Numbered from the stretch's first letter, positions 20,721 through 29,659 are shown. The stretch: 64,000 nt of DNA from Acinetobacter nosocomialis (GCA_025736915.1 CP107049.1:1798001-1862000), one strand, 5' to 3'. Numbers and translations are program-made. The notes: a model not told the origin generated them from the sequence alone.

Positions 20721-21111
20721 ATCTCCACCTCTTTCCTTATGAAATGAAAAACTGGAAACTTTTTTACATCTTTTAAAGCTTTTATATATAAATGAGCCGA
20801 TTTTTAGCATTCGTCAAGATCAATAACTTAGACATTTTTTAAAAAGATTTTTTATTATTCATCAATAATTTAAAATATTTTACCAAAAAGAAAAAAACAT
20901 AGCTTTTAACCAACTTTTTAAGTCTTAAATATAATCATAAACTTCATATGAAAATTACAATAAAAATAGACCAAAAAATCAAAAACAAAAAATTATTTAA
21001 TAATAAAAATCAAATTATTAGCTAATAATTTATACTCTTTAACAGAGAAACAAATATTCCGCATGTTTTTTAATGCATTATTCATATTTCATTTAAGGAA
21101 AATTAATAATG
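20721..21111. other. AT-rich gene-free stretch upstream of the dimethylformamidase-like gene
   Basis: About 390 bases of very AT-rich sequence with no credible gene. It has a strong ribosome-binding site at its left edge and a perfect 20-base palindrome, AAATTATTAGCTAATAATTT, at 21012-21031 that could be an operator. Composition suggests a silenced or foreign promoter region. Confidence 0.6.
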
Positions 21112-21135
21112 AAAAAGGAAGCTTTAGGCTTCCTC
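21112..21135 (-). terminator. Terminator of pyrE
   Basis: Minus strand: GGAAGC, 5-base loop, GCTTCC, then TTTTT. It lies about 17 bases past the pyrE stop. Confidence 0.85.
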
Positions 21136-21151
21136 ATTAAATTATTAAAAA

Positions 21152-21802
21152 TCAAATCCCGTATTTTTCACGGTAAGCTTGCATATTGGCTAAAGCTTCT
21201 TTTTCATCTTTTTCATCTAAATAATCCATTAAGTCCTTCATGGTAATGAGGGCATGCACAGGTATTTCTAATTCTTTTTGAACTTCTTGAATTGCAGAAA
21301 GCTCACCTTGGCCACGCTCCTGACGATCTAGCGCAACCAACACACCTGCGATAGTTGCACCAGCATTTTTCAAAATCGTTACCACTTCGCGAATCGCTGT
21401 ACCTGCAGTAATTACGTCATCAATAATCCAGACTTTTTTACCTTCAACCGCAGCACCAACTAAAACACCGCCTTCACCATGATCTTTTGCTTCTTTACGG
21501 TTAAAGCCCCATGGCACGCTCTTGTTATGTGTTTGTGATAAAGCAACAGCAGTGGCTGCTACAAACGGAATACCTTTGTAAGCTGGTCCAAAAATAACAT
21601 CAACATTTTCACATTGTGTTAATTTATCGGCATAGCCTTGTGCTAAAAGAGATAAAGCTTCACCATCGTTGAGTAGGCCTGCATTAAAAAAATAAGGACT
21701 CACGCGTCCAGATTTTAAAGTAAACTCACCAAATTTAAGCACACCGCGTGATAATGCGAGTTCGATAAATGCTTGCGGGTTAAATGACACAGGCGTTGTC
21801 AT
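21152..21802 (-). CDS. pyrE: Orotate phosphoribosyltransferase
   Basis: Makes orotidine 5'-phosphate from orotate and PRPP in pyrimidine synthesis. The PRPP-binding loop [13 protein letters not shown] is near residue 118, and [10 protein letters not shown] and [14 protein letters not shown] are family motifs. The ATG at 21802, preceded by GGAGCACC, gives 216 residues (E. coli 213); the longer open frame to 21865 would run into the divergent crc leader. The divergent pyrE/crc pairing is also found in Pseudomonas. Confidence 0.96.
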   Translation of the reverse strand: MTTPVSFNPQAFIELALSRGVLKFGEFTLKSGRVSPYFFNAGLLNDGEALSLLAQGYADKLTQCENVDVIFGPAYKGIPFVAATAVALSQTHNKSVPWGFNRKEAKDHGEGGVLVGAAVEGKKVWIIDDVITAGTAIREVVTILKNAGATIAGVLVALDRQERGQGELSAIQEVQKELEIPVHALITMKDLMDYLDEKDEKEALANMQAYREKYGI

Positions 21803-21840
21803 GAGGTGCTCCAAATTCACAATTGAGGTTAAATTTTCGC

Positions 21841-22665
21841 ATGATACCAAAGGATCAGTATCCAAGTGATGTAAAAATTCTTCGAGTCGTTTCCATTAAC
21901 GTAAATGGCTTACGTTCTTCAGTAACGAAAGGCTTACTTGAATGGTTAGAACAATCCGATGCCGATGTTGTATGCATGCAGGAAAGCCGCATTACCCATG
22001 AACAATGGACTGAAAAGTTTAGACCCGAGGGATGGCATACCCATCTTTTTCCAGCAGAGCGTGCAGGCTACGCAGGTACTGCAATTTATAGCCGCTTACC
22101 CTTTGTCTCTATTAAAGATGGTTTAGGGTTTGAATTGGCCGATAGTCAAGGCCGCTTCATTTCTGCCGAATTCGATTTAGGTTTGTCACATCCCGTACAT
22201 ATTGCATCATTATACTTACCTTCGGGCTCAAGTGGTGAAGAAGCGCAGGCACGTAAAGATTTATTTTTAGGTGAATACGCCAAAATCTTAAAACAATGGC
22301 GTGATGAGAATAAGTCCATCATTATTTGTGGCGATTACAACATTGTTCATAAACGAATTGATATTAAAAACTGGTCTGGCAACCAAAAGTCATCTGGCTG
22401 TTTACCACATGAACGTGCATGGCTTGACCATATTTATGATGAACTTGGCTATGTAGACACCTTCCGTGTGGTAAGAACAGAAGCGGAATTATATTCATGG
22501 TGGTCAAATCGCGGTCAAGCGCGTGCGAAAAATGTAGGTTGGCGTATTGACTACCAAGCATGTTCACCAGACTGGAAAGCACGTACAGCAAATGCATGGG
22601 TCTTTAAAGATCAATGGTTTAGTGACCATGCCCCTGTGATTATCGACTATAAAATTCAAGAGTAA
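21841..22665 (+). CDS. crc: Crc-type catabolite repression protein of the exonuclease III fold
   Basis: A 274-residue EEP-fold protein collinear with Pseudomonas Crc ([36 protein letters not shown]) and, as there, divergent from pyrE. Crc assists Hfq in translational catabolite repression. Unlike Pseudomonas Crc, which has lost the nuclease residues, this copy keeps the ExoIII set: N in INVNG, E in MQESR, GDYN, and SDHAP at the C-terminus. It could therefore be an active nuclease, a dual-function protein, or a true ExoIII paralogue. The ATG at 21841 has GAGG 12 bases upstream; a TTG at 21823 is also in frame. Confidence 0.8.
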   Translation: MIPKDQYPSDVKILRVVSINVNGLRSSVTKGLLEWLEQSDADVVCMQESRITHEQWTEKFRPEGWHTHLFPAERAGYAGTAIYSRLPFVSIKDGLGFELADSQGRFISAEFDLGLSHPVHIASLYLPSGSSGEEAQARKDLFLGEYAKILKQWRDENKSIIICGDYNIVHKRIDIKNWSGNQKSSGCLPHERAWLDHIYDELGYVDTFRVVRTEAELYSWWSNRGQARAKNVGWRIDYQACSPDWKARTANAWVFKDQWFSDHAPVIIDYKIQE

Positions 22666-22683
22666 GTGAACAAGTGTTCACTT
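22664..22683. repeat. Perfect inverted repeat over the crc stop codon
   Basis: AAGTGAACA, AG, TGTTCACTT: 9-bp arms with a 2-base centre, overlapping the crc TAA. A T-poor tail argues against a classic terminator. It may be an operator for the RNA gene that follows, or an attenuating stem. Confidence 0.6.
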
Positions 22684-22687
22684 GCAT

Positions 22688-22735
22688 TGTCGTTTTTACT
22701 TACAACACATGTCGTTTTTGAGTATTTTTCTTACA
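22688..22735 (+). promoter_or_regulatory. Repeated elements upstream of the GGA-rich RNA gene
   Basis: Two copies of TGTCGTTTTT (22688 and 22710) and two CTTACA half-sites (22699 and 22730, 31 bp apart, near three helical turns). CTTACA is one half of the GacA site TGTAAG-N6-CTTACA that drives Rsm RNAs in Pseudomonas; the TGTAAG half is poorly kept here. A -10-like CATTAT/TTATAG lies at 22748-22755 with no good -35, as expected for an activated promoter. Inference only. Confidence 0.35.
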
Positions 22736-22756
22736 CACGTTTAACGGCATTATAGC

Positions 22757-22912
22757 CCCACGGCACAGGGAAGCAGTCAGGATGACGCAAAAGGATAGGA
22801 CGCCGTAGGAAGATAAAATAAACTTAGATTAAGTTTATTTGCAAGGATGTGACAATGGACGTTGAAATGAGACCCGCATGATCAGGATGATTAAATGCGG
22901 GTTTTCTCTTTT
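22757..22912 (+). ncRNA. GGA-rich small RNA, candidate CsrA/RsmA-sequestering RNA
   Basis: About 155 bases with no reading frame but eight GGA triplets (22769, 22780, 22793, 22798, 22808, 22845, 22857, 22884). Several sit in small hairpin loops: GTCA-GGA-TGAC, CAAT-GGAC-GTTG and ATCA-GGA-TGAT. ACGGC (22760) can pair with GCCGT (22802); AATAAACTTA pairs with TAAGTTTATT around GAT (22817-22839). It ends in a terminator, ACCCGCAT/ATGCGGGT (22872-22902) plus a T-rich tail, whose loop holds the last GGA hairpin. This layout is that of RsmX/Y/Z and CsrB RNAs, which titrate CsrA. The 5' end is estimated from a -10-like sequence. Confidence 0.72.
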
Positions 22913-23121
22913 CTATCTCTTATTTTTTGCGCTAAGTTCTTTTAGTTTTCTAGATTCTTCTTATTGAGTTCATTATTACCTTGTCTTATGACAATAACAT
23001 GACATTCTTTATTGTTTTAATCATTATTTTTCATTTGTTTTAAAAGTATCGGTATAAAGTAGTGCTCAAATGCATTTTGGGTTAGGCTGTGTGTTCTTTC
23101 TTTTTGACATGGTCCGATAAA

Positions 23122-23472
23122 ATGTTAAAAATTTATGGTATTAAAAACTGTAATTCAATGAAAAAAGCATTTGATGCCTTACAAGCAAAAGGTTTGAGCT
23201 ACGAATTTCACGATTATAAAAAACAAGGAATTGATGCCGATACCTTGAAAATCTGGTTAAAAGAAATTGGACAAGATACCGTTCTCAACAAGAAAGGTAC
23301 TACGTGGAAAAAACTATCTGAAGATGAACAGGCTCGTGCATTAAGCAGTGAAGATCATCTTATTGAAGCATTGATTGCTCAACCAAGCTTAATTAAACGA
23401 CCAGTTCTACAGACCTCTAAAGGTTTTCTGGTAGGTTTTGATGAAACTGCTTATCAAAACTTAAATGCATAA
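23122..23472 (+). CDS. yffB: YffB/ArsC-Spx family thioredoxin-fold protein
   Basis: A 116-residue protein of the arsenate-reductase-like family, YffB/Spx branch: LKIYGIKNCNSMKKAFDAL at the N-terminus, with a single active-type cysteine followed by NSM, YEFHDYKKQGID, and LIKRPVLQ near the end (the cis-proline region). YffB has been proposed to be glutathione-dependent; its substrate is unknown. The ATG at 23122 is chosen; the open frame back to 23089 lacks a family-like N-terminus. A small palindrome, TTGTCTTATGACAA (22981), lies upstream. Confidence 0.85.
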   Translation: MLKIYGIKNCNSMKKAFDALQAKGLSYEFHDYKKQGIDADTLKIWLKEIGQDTVLNKKGTTWKKLSEDEQARALSSEDHLIEALIAQPSLIKRPVLQTSKGFLVGFDETAYQNLNA

Positions 23473-23499
23473 AAAAACGAGCCAAATGGCTCGTTTTTT
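23472..23499. terminator. Bidirectional terminator
   Basis: AAAAAACGAGCC pairs exactly with GGCTCGTTTTTT around a 4-base loop, between the convergent yffB and DUF2147 genes. Confidence 0.92.
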
Positions 23500-23509
23500 A
23501 TTTAAACTT

Positions 23510-23947
23510 TTAGTTCGCACGAATCCAAGTTTGGTTGCGACCCAATGCTGAAACACCAATATAGCCACGCAATTTAAGCTTTTTGCCGCCATCAGCCAAC
23601 TCACCTTTTAATTTGTAAGTTTTGCCAGATTTCGGGTCTAAAATTGTACCGTTTTCATAACTGGTACCACCTACATTTTTTAGATTATGTACAATGGTCA
23701 CACCTTTAAGCGGTTTGTTTTTATACGGACCTTCACATTTTGTACAAGCATTTTCTTCACCTGATGTCAAAATGTTTTGAATGGTTGCAGTTAAGGTTCC
23801 ATCCTTCTGTTCCGTAAACTTTACTACGGCTTTGGGCTTATTGGTTTGGTCATCAATCGTTTTCCATACCGTTCCGTTTAGTGGGTCAGCCGCATTGGCA
23901 AATGCAGCCATACCAACAAGTCCTAAAGCTAAAGCAATCTTTTTCAT
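23510..23947 (-). CDS. DUF2147 family periplasmic protein
   Basis: A 145-residue exported protein: signal peptide to about residue 20 (ends ANA), then the DUF2147 pattern with GTVWKTIDDQTNKPKAVVKF, NILDPKSGKTYK-like and LKLRGYIGVSALGRNQTW motifs. Members are lipocalin-like barrels of unknown function; two cysteines (ACTKC) may form a disulfide. Single-gene unit. Confidence 0.87.
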   Translation of the reverse strand: MKKIALALGLVGMAAFANAADPLNGTVWKTIDDQTNKPKAVVKFTEQKDGTLTATIQNILTSGEENACTKCEGPYKNKPLKGVTIVHNLKNVGGTSYENGTILDPKSGKTYKLKGELADGGKKLKLRGYIGVSALGRNQTWIRAN

Positions 23948-24096
23948 TTTTGTAATATCCTTGGGTCTTTCAAGACTTCAGTATTCAAAACTCGCAACGA
24001 TATTGCAATTTTTGAATGTGACTGTTTCGTGTAACCTTGTAACCTTGAAAAATAAAATTTATAGGGAAACAAGTTATTAACATAAGCGGATACTAT

Positions 24097-25008
24097 ATGA
24101 ATATACCAAGCGTTTTAAAATATTATTTAACAGAAACATTTCTTAAAACAGCAATTCGCAAGCCAAGTCAGTTGAATTTACCTCCAACTGCCCTGCGTCC
24201 TATGCTTGAACAACTTTGCCGAGCATTTCCAAAACAAAAAAATGTAACTGTTCGTCCGATCCGACTTGCGGGTGTCAAAGGGGAAGAGATCAAAGCTCAG
24301 GATTCAGCAACCCAGCTTATTTTTCACATTCACGGCGGCGCTTTTTTTCTTGGTAGTGTCAAAACACATCATGCATTCATGACGGATTTAGCAGCCCGTA
24401 CTCAAATGCAAATTATTCATGTGGACTATCCGCTTGCTCCCGAGCATCCATATCCTGAAGCGATCGAAGCATTATATGACGTATATCAATCGTTATTAGT
24501 TCAGGGTATCCAACCCAAAGATATTATTTTATCGGGCGACTCATGTGGGGCCAATTTAGCTTTGGCACTTTGCTTACGCTTAAAAGAACAACCTGAACTC
24601 ATGCCAAGCGGTTTAATTTTATTATCACCTTTTTTAGATTTAACCCTAACCAGTGAATCTTTAAGATTTAACCAAAAACATGATGCCCTACTTTCTCTTG
24701 AAGCCCTGCAAATTGGTATTCAACATTATATTGGCAACCATATTGCAGCAGATGACCCACGTGTTTCGCCCATTTTTGATAACTTAGAAGGTTTACCGCC
24801 AACATTAGTTCAGGTCGGTTCAAAAGAAATTTTATTAGACGATGCAAAACGCTTTAGAGAAAAAGCTGAAGAAGCAGGTGTCAAAGTACATTTTAAGCTT
24901 TACACAGATATGTGGCATAACTTTCAAATGTTTAATGCGTGGTTCGATGAAGCAAAACATGCGATGGCCGATATTGCTGAATTTGCTCATGAACTTGATA
25001 AAACTTAA
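24097..25008 (+). CDS. Alpha/beta hydrolase, hormone-sensitive lipase family
   Basis: A 303-residue esterase. Motifs: HIHGGAFFLGS (oxyanion-hole HGG), GDSCGANLAL with the nucleophile serine, an acid in the VQVGSKEILLDDA region, and the catalytic histidine in MWHNF. No signal peptide, so cytoplasmic. It likely acts on short acyl esters; the natural substrate is unknown. A long hairpin (arms ATGAAGTGA/TCACTTCAT, 25018-25052) follows but lacks a T run. Confidence 0.88.
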   Translation: MNIPSVLKYYLTETFLKTAIRKPSQLNLPPTALRPMLEQLCRAFPKQKNVTVRPIRLAGVKGEEIKAQDSATQLIFHIHGGAFFLGSVKTHHAFMTDLAARTQMQIIHVDYPLAPEHPYPEAIEALYDVYQSLLVQGIQPKDIILSGDSCGANLALALCLRLKEQPELMPSGLILLSPFLDLTLTSESLRFNQKHDALLSLEALQIGIQHYIGNHIAADDPRVSPIFDNLEGLPPTLVQVGSKEILLDDAKRFREKAEEAGVKVHFKLYTDMWHNFQMFNAWFDEAKHAMADIAEFAHELDKT

Positions 25009-25184
25009 TTAAAATAAATGAAGTGATGAGTATGAAATACTTCTCACTTCATATTAGTTATAAAAACCTTAATCTTAAGGTTTAATGAATAAATCATGAT
25101 ATGTTTAGGTTATGAATCATTCCAACTCTCCCACTTTAGGATGATCTAAAAAAGACATCTCTATTTAGGAGTTCCTTTATTATT

Positions 25185-26378
25185 ATGAAAATTCGTTTAA
25201 TCACTCATCCTATAAATAAAATAAAACAGGTGGTTCTCGAATTCATCCATAACAACCATATTATTAACTGGACGCCTTTACAAAAAAGCGCACTGATGCT
25301 TGTACTCGCCTGTGCAATGAATTTCAGTTGGATTTTATGGAAAGGCTATATTTTAATAACGCCCAGTATTTGGCAATGGGCAAACTTGCCTTTAGTCGAG
25401 TCACAGCTCTGGCTCAACCTATTGACCTTATTTTTATTAGCATTACTGATTATTCCGTGTTATCGCTACAAAGACCAAGACTGGGCACAAAGAATTATTC
25501 CTCTTATTAGCGTACAAGTCTTTATGCTCATGCTGTGCCATGATGGATATTTAATTGGTAGCATCAGCCCTGCCACAATGGTCGGTTATGTAGGTACGAT
25601 TGGCGTAGGTTTGGTTTTATTTGAAAGAAAAATTGTTTATAGCGCCTTTATACCAGCAACAATTATTTTAGCCGTATGTACTTATTTAAGTATGAATGGC
25701 GTTATACCCTACGCTCCACTATTTAACTTCACGGCAATCCGACATGCTCAAACCAATCCTTTTTGGTTAGGAAGTATGCTGTTTTTTATTATGCCGATTT
25801 TAGTCGCCTGTTTTATTTTATTTGAAATATTGCTGACCCAATGGCGCCAACGAGAAACCTATATTCAACGCTTAAGCCAGATCGACCCATTAACCAATGT
25901 ATTAAATAGACGTAGTTTAAATACCCATCTGGAAGCACTTCACGAACAACAATTCGATTATGCTTTAGTACTTCTCGACATAGATCATTTTAAAAAAATT
26001 AATGATGTATATGGACATCATCAGGGCGATCAAGTCCTGATTAAAATTGCTCAATGCTTGTCTGAGAACTTACGTAATGAAGACATTATTGGTCGATTTG
26101 GTGGAGAGGAATTTATTTTAGTACTTCCGCATACTGATATTATTCAAGCGGAAAAAATTGCAGAGCGTTGCCGACTTGCCTTACAAGAGTTATCTATTTT
26201 CAACAATCAAAATATCCAGATTCATGTAAGTGCAAGCTTTGGAATTAGCTGTTCCGCTTTTGCAAACGATCCCTACCTTGTCATTCGGCAGGCAGATGAA
26301 GCGCTTTATGCGGTAAAAGCTTCAGGACGCAATCAAGTGCGCACTTTTCACCAATTACCACATATAGAGTCAATTTAA
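25185..26378 (+). CDS. Membrane-bound diguanylate cyclase
   Basis: Makes the second messenger c-di-GMP from two GTP. Residues 1-220 contain about six membrane helices without a recognisable ligand motif. A GGDEF domain follows: DPLTNVLNRRSL, the metal site LLDIDHFKKINDVYGHHQGD, and the active loop GGEEF (306-310). An RNED inhibitory site lies five residues before it (297-300), so product feedback inhibition is expected. No EAL domain. The gene is monocistronic and its stop touches the dsbD stop on the other strand. Confidence 0.93.
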   Translation: MKIRLITHPINKIKQVVLEFIHNNHIINWTPLQKSALMLVLACAMNFSWILWKGYILITPSIWQWANLPLVESQLWLNLLTLFLLALLIIPCYRYKDQDWAQRIIPLISVQVFMLMLCHDGYLIGSISPATMVGYVGTIGVGLVLFERKIVYSAFIPATIILAVCTYLSMNGVIPYAPLFNFTAIRHAQTNPFWLGSMLFFIMPILVACFILFEILLTQWRQRETYIQRLSQIDPLTNVLNRRSLNTHLEALHEQQFDYALVLLDIDHFKKINDVYGHHQGDQVLIKIAQCLSENLRNEDIIGRFGGEEFILVLPHTDIIQAEKIAERCRLALQELSIFNNQNIQIHVSASFGISCSAFANDPYLVIRQADEALYAVKASGRNQVRTFHQLPHIESI

Positions 26379-28193
26379 CTATTTAGCCTTCGATAAACTT
26401 GCAAGCTGTTGCAACAGCTCTTGCTGACTAAATGCACCTGTTAAACGCAAAGAACGAATTTCTTGTTGATGCTCATTTAAAAACAGATAAGTCGGTGGCC
26501 CAAGAATATTCCACTGCTTGAGTAGAGCTTCATGTGAATGATCATAATGACTCAAATCAAGCTTAATGAGATAGTACGGCGCAAGAGCTGACTGAACTTC
26601 TGGTGCTTTTAAAATACGATGCTCAATAGGCTGGCAAGCCACACACCAATCTGCATAGACATCAACCACAATAGCCCGATCAGTAGGGGCTGCTGCTAAA
26701 ATTTTTTGAAAGTCCGCAGCTGTTTTCGCAACGTGCCATTCAGCCATGTGCTCGGAACTTTGCAAACTGCGATTTTGTATGTGTTGATACTGATTATAGG
26801 CAACAAACGGAGTAACCAATAAAAGTAGGAGTGCATAGAGCCACTGTAACTGCCCTTTTTTCCAAAAGAACTGATAAAGTGCGTAGGCAATAAAAGCCAG
26901 CCCTAGCAATAAACTAAGCACTTGCATGCCCCAATCTGGCAATAAAGGGCGAATAAAATAAAGACTTAATCCCAACATCAGAAAAGCAAAAATCACTTTA
27001 ATCTGATGCATCCAGTCGCCTGCTTTAGGTAAAAATCTTGCACCTAAAACACTCGCGATGAGTAAAGGAATTCCCATTCCAAAGCCTAGACAAAATAAAA
27101 GCAAAGCACCTTGCCATTGGTTTTGAGTTTGAGAAATAAATAATAAAGTTCCAGCCAAAGGTGCGGTCATACAAGGACCAACCAAGAGCGCAGAAACCAC
27201 GCCCATAACACCCGCACCAACCAAAGTACCGCCTTGTTGCATAGACTGAATACGATCAAGTCGATTTAACCATGTTTGCGGTAAACGAAGCTCAAACAAT
27301 CCAAACAGGTTCAATGCAAAAACTACAAACAGTAAACTAAACGCGATAAGCGTAGCAGGCTGTTGTAGCCAACGTTGGAAATTTAGCCCTGCTGAAGAAG
27401 CGATTAAACCTAGACCCGCATAAACCAATGCCATACTACATACAAAGGTAAGCGCAATCGTCCACGCTTTTAAGCCTTTATGCTCTCGAATAATTAATGA
27501 AGTTAAAATCGGCAGCATTGGTAAAGAGCATGGCGTGAATGCGAGCAGCATGCCTAAGCCTAAAAATAATAAAACACCATACCAAAGCGAGTGTTCAATG
27601 AGTTTCGCCGACCAGATCTGATCTTCTGCAATTTGTGGAGTAGTCGCGTCTGTTTTAGTTTCTGAACTTGTTTGATTAGTTAAAGTTTCTTGAGACGCTG
27701 CTTGTGTATTTGCCAAATCTAATAAGCGTTTCGGCGCTGTTCCTGCTTGGTTTTGCACACCAACCAGACCATCTGCATCGGTTTGAAACTCAATGGTTTG
27801 GGGCGGATAACAAATACGGTCTTTGGCACAGCCCTGCCAAGTTACAGTATAGTGCTCTGAAGGCTTGGTCTTAATTTGAAAATTGACTTGATGATAATAA
27901 ACCTGACTTTGCCCGTAGTTTTCATCATATTGAGAAACGGCTTTAGGTAAATTTAAAGCTAAAGGTTGAGTACCCTGCTGTACAGTAAATTTATGCTGAT
28001 ACAAATAATAATTCGGCTGAATCTGCCACGATAATTTCGCAGTATGCGATTGTGGCGACTCAACCGAAAATGAAAAAGCCTGTTCTGGTGAAAGTAGCTT
28101 ATCTTCTGCAAAAACAAACTGGCTCAATACAAAACTAGCAGCTGCTAGAAAATAAATAATTCCCTGAGAAATAAGCTTTTTCATTAACATCAA
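26379..28193 (-). CDS. dsbD: Thiol:disulfide interchange protein DsbD
   Basis: Carries electrons from cytoplasmic thioredoxin to periplasmic reductases. Signal peptide; an N-terminal periplasmic immunoglobulin-like domain with its cysteine pair (CAKDRICYPPQ); an eight-helix membrane core with the paired cysteines in FTPCSLPMLP and GPCMTAPL; and a C-terminal thioredoxin-like domain with DWCVACQ. All three cysteine pairs are kept. 604 residues from the first ATG; an ATG three codons in is equally possible. The barrel-protein gene lies 15 bases upstream, so they may be co-transcribed. Confidence 0.95.
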   Translation of the reverse strand: MMLMKKLISQGIIYFLAAASFVLSQFVFAEDKLLSPEQAFSFSVESPQSHTAKLSWQIQPNYYLYQHKFTVQQGTQPLALNLPKAVSQYDENYGQSQVYYHQVNFQIKTKPSEHYTVTWQGCAKDRICYPPQTIEFQTDADGLVGVQNQAGTAPKRLLDLANTQAASQETLTNQTSSETKTDATTPQIAEDQIWSAKLIEHSLWYGVLLFLGLGMLLAFTPCSLPMLPILTSLIIREHKGLKAWTIALTFVCSMALVYAGLGLIASSAGLNFQRWLQQPATLIAFSLLFVVFALNLFGLFELRLPQTWLNRLDRIQSMQQGGTLVGAGVMGVVSALLVGPCMTAPLAGTLLFISQTQNQWQGALLLFCLGFGMGIPLLIASVLGARFLPKAGDWMHQIKVIFAFLMLGLSLYFIRPLLPDWGMQVLSLLLGLAFIAYALYQFFWKKGQLQWLYALLLLLVTPFVAYNQYQHIQNRSLQSSEHMAEWHVAKTAADFQKILAAAPTDRAIVVDVYADWCVACQPIEHRILKAPEVQSALAPYYLIKLDLSHYDHSHEALLKQWNILGPPTYLFLNEHQQEIRSLRLTGAFSQQELLQQLASLSKAK

Positions 28194-28207
28194 TCAAGTT
28201 GGTTTTA

Positions 28208-28975
28208 TCAGAATAAGAATGCCATACCCAAGCCACCATGGTAGCCTTTATCTTGACCCTCTAAATCGACACCTACACTTGCATCAAGTTGAGTACGTTT
28301 ATTAACTGCATACACTAAGCCTGTACCTAAACCATATTGGTAGTCTTGGCTTTCAGCTTTACGGTAAACAAATTCAGAATAACCAGAAAGCTTGCCGGCA
28401 ATTTTATAATTGATTGTTGGAATGGCCGTTACAGCCCAGTTGCTGTTTTGCACTTCGTAACGCATCGTAATTGCGGTATTGATCAAATCATCATACTGGT
28501 ACGCTACTGCTGAGCTCAGGCTATAAATGTCGTCATGTGCGGTAAACTCATCATTACCCGTTGCAATGAGCGCTTGAGCCAACACAGCCATTGTTAAATT
28601 TTCATCATTTAAATCAATCGCTTTTTTTAAGCCGATGCTTACATCACCTAAACCAGAAGTATCTGTTTTTTTACCAGCACGTTTGGTTTGAGTCCAACCC
28701 GGACCTTGCCAACCTAATTGTAATTCTAAGTCTTTAGCCAAACCTGTACGGAATAACATATCGCCATGTACAGTTACGGTTTTTTCTTTCACGCCATCAA
28801 CAGTTGATTCTGTATAAGTCGCACTTGGTAAACCTTGTTCCCAAGCTAACTGCCCCACTGGAGTGATACCTGTTCCGAAGCCTGAACCTGGACGGTCAAA
28901 CGAGAACTCTGCGGCAAAAGTACTTCCTGCAGCAACAGTGGTCAGAGCAAAAGTTAAAATTTGAAATGTTCTCAT
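28208..28975 (-). CDS. Putative outer-membrane beta-barrel protein (phenol MetA-pathway/transporter-like)
   Basis: A 255-residue exported protein with a signal peptide (ends TFAAE) and alternating beta-strand sequence ending in LGMAFLF, typical of a barrel. The start FDRPGSGFGTGITPVGQLAWEQGLP resembles a group annotated as transporters or MetA-pathway OmpA-like proteins. Substrate unknown. An ATG at 28987 overlaps the stop region of the ankyrin gene, but the second ATG, 8 bases after GGA, was chosen. Probably in one unit with the ankyrin gene and dsbD. Confidence 0.7.
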   Translation of the reverse strand: MRTFQILTFALTTVAAGSTFAAEFSFDRPGSGFGTGITPVGQLAWEQGLPSATYTESTVDGVKEKTVTVHGDMLFRTGLAKDLELQLGWQGPGWTQTKRAGKKTDTSGLGDVSIGLKKAIDLNDENLTMAVLAQALIATGNDEFTAHDDIYSLSSAVAYQYDDLINTAITMRYEVQNSNWAVTAIPTINYKIAGKLSGYSEFVYRKAESQDYQYGLGTGLVYAVNKRTQLDASVGVDLEGQDKGYHGGLGMAFLF

Positions 28976-28987
28976 TCTATATTCCAA

Positions 28988-29533
28988 TCAAGTAGTTAGT
29001 TCTTTTGACATTTTTGCTCCATGATGGCGCAATAACTCTAGTGTTTCACGCTCTTCTTGAAGCGCTTCTGACCAATCTATTTCATCAAAATCACAATCAA
29101 AGAACAACTGACTGATTGAAGATAAAATGGTGAGTCCTTCTTCATCACGTGTGTTTGGATCAACTTTTTCATCAAGTAAACGTTGAACCGCTGGTGCGCA
29201 TGCCGAACTTGCTGCATCCCATAGTGGGCCATAAAATTCTTCTGCATCCCAAAGATGAACATTTGCCTTAGCCTGAATTAAGGCTTCAAGGATATCGAGA
29301 TAAACTTGTAATGATTGTTGCTTTTCTTCTTTTGATAAGGGAGTACCAGCTTCATAAGCTTCTGAGACGTCTTCCCACCATTTAAAAATTCCATCACAAA
29401 TAATTGATACGGGTGGCCCTTGTTCCGGATCAATGAAATTCGGATCAAGCCCCTCAGCAAGTAATTTTTGTACTTGCGTAAGTTCTAATTCTTCTATGGC
29501 TTTAATTAAAGCCTGCTGCTGGGTGGTTAACAT
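28988..29533 (-). CDS. Ankyrin-repeat protein
   Basis: A 181-residue acidic soluble protein with about three ankyrin-like units: ALIKAIEELELTQVQKLLAEG, a middle unit around ILEALIQAKANVHLWDA, and AVQRLLDEKVDPNTRDEEG. It has no signal peptide. Function unknown; such proteins mediate protein contacts. Two ATGs occur two codons apart and the inner one has AGAG at better spacing. Its stop lies 12 bases before the chosen start of the barrel gene. Confidence 0.8.
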   Translation of the reverse strand: MLTTQQQALIKAIEELELTQVQKLLAEGLDPNFIDPEQGPPVSIICDGIFKWWEDVSEAYEAGTPLSKEEKQQSLQVYLDILEALIQAKANVHLWDAEEFYGPLWDAASSACAPAVQRLLDEKVDPNTRDEEGLTILSSISQLFFDCDFDEIDWSEALQEERETLELLRHHGAKMSKELTT

Positions 29534-29659
29534 GACCATCTCTCAAAAATATATTAGCGCTATTATGCCTAATCTCTGATGAAGATTTTAGAGGTCAATG
29601 CTATTGCATTGCAAACCAAAAGTTGTGAAGAGTTTTTATCCGTCTTTTTATGCTACATA

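Noticed and set aside
21109..21230. Small plus-strand frame after AAGGAAAATTAATA, starting ATGAAAAAGGAAGC
   Set aside because: It has a fair ribosome-binding site but consists of the pyrE terminator followed by antisense pyrE, and the product is not protein-like.
22757..22912. Reading the GGA-rich RNA as 6S RNA or as a C4-type antisense RNA
   Set aside because: It lacks the long, nearly continuous rod with central bubble of 6S RNA, and there is no phage context for C4. The GGA hairpins fit Rsm-type RNAs better.
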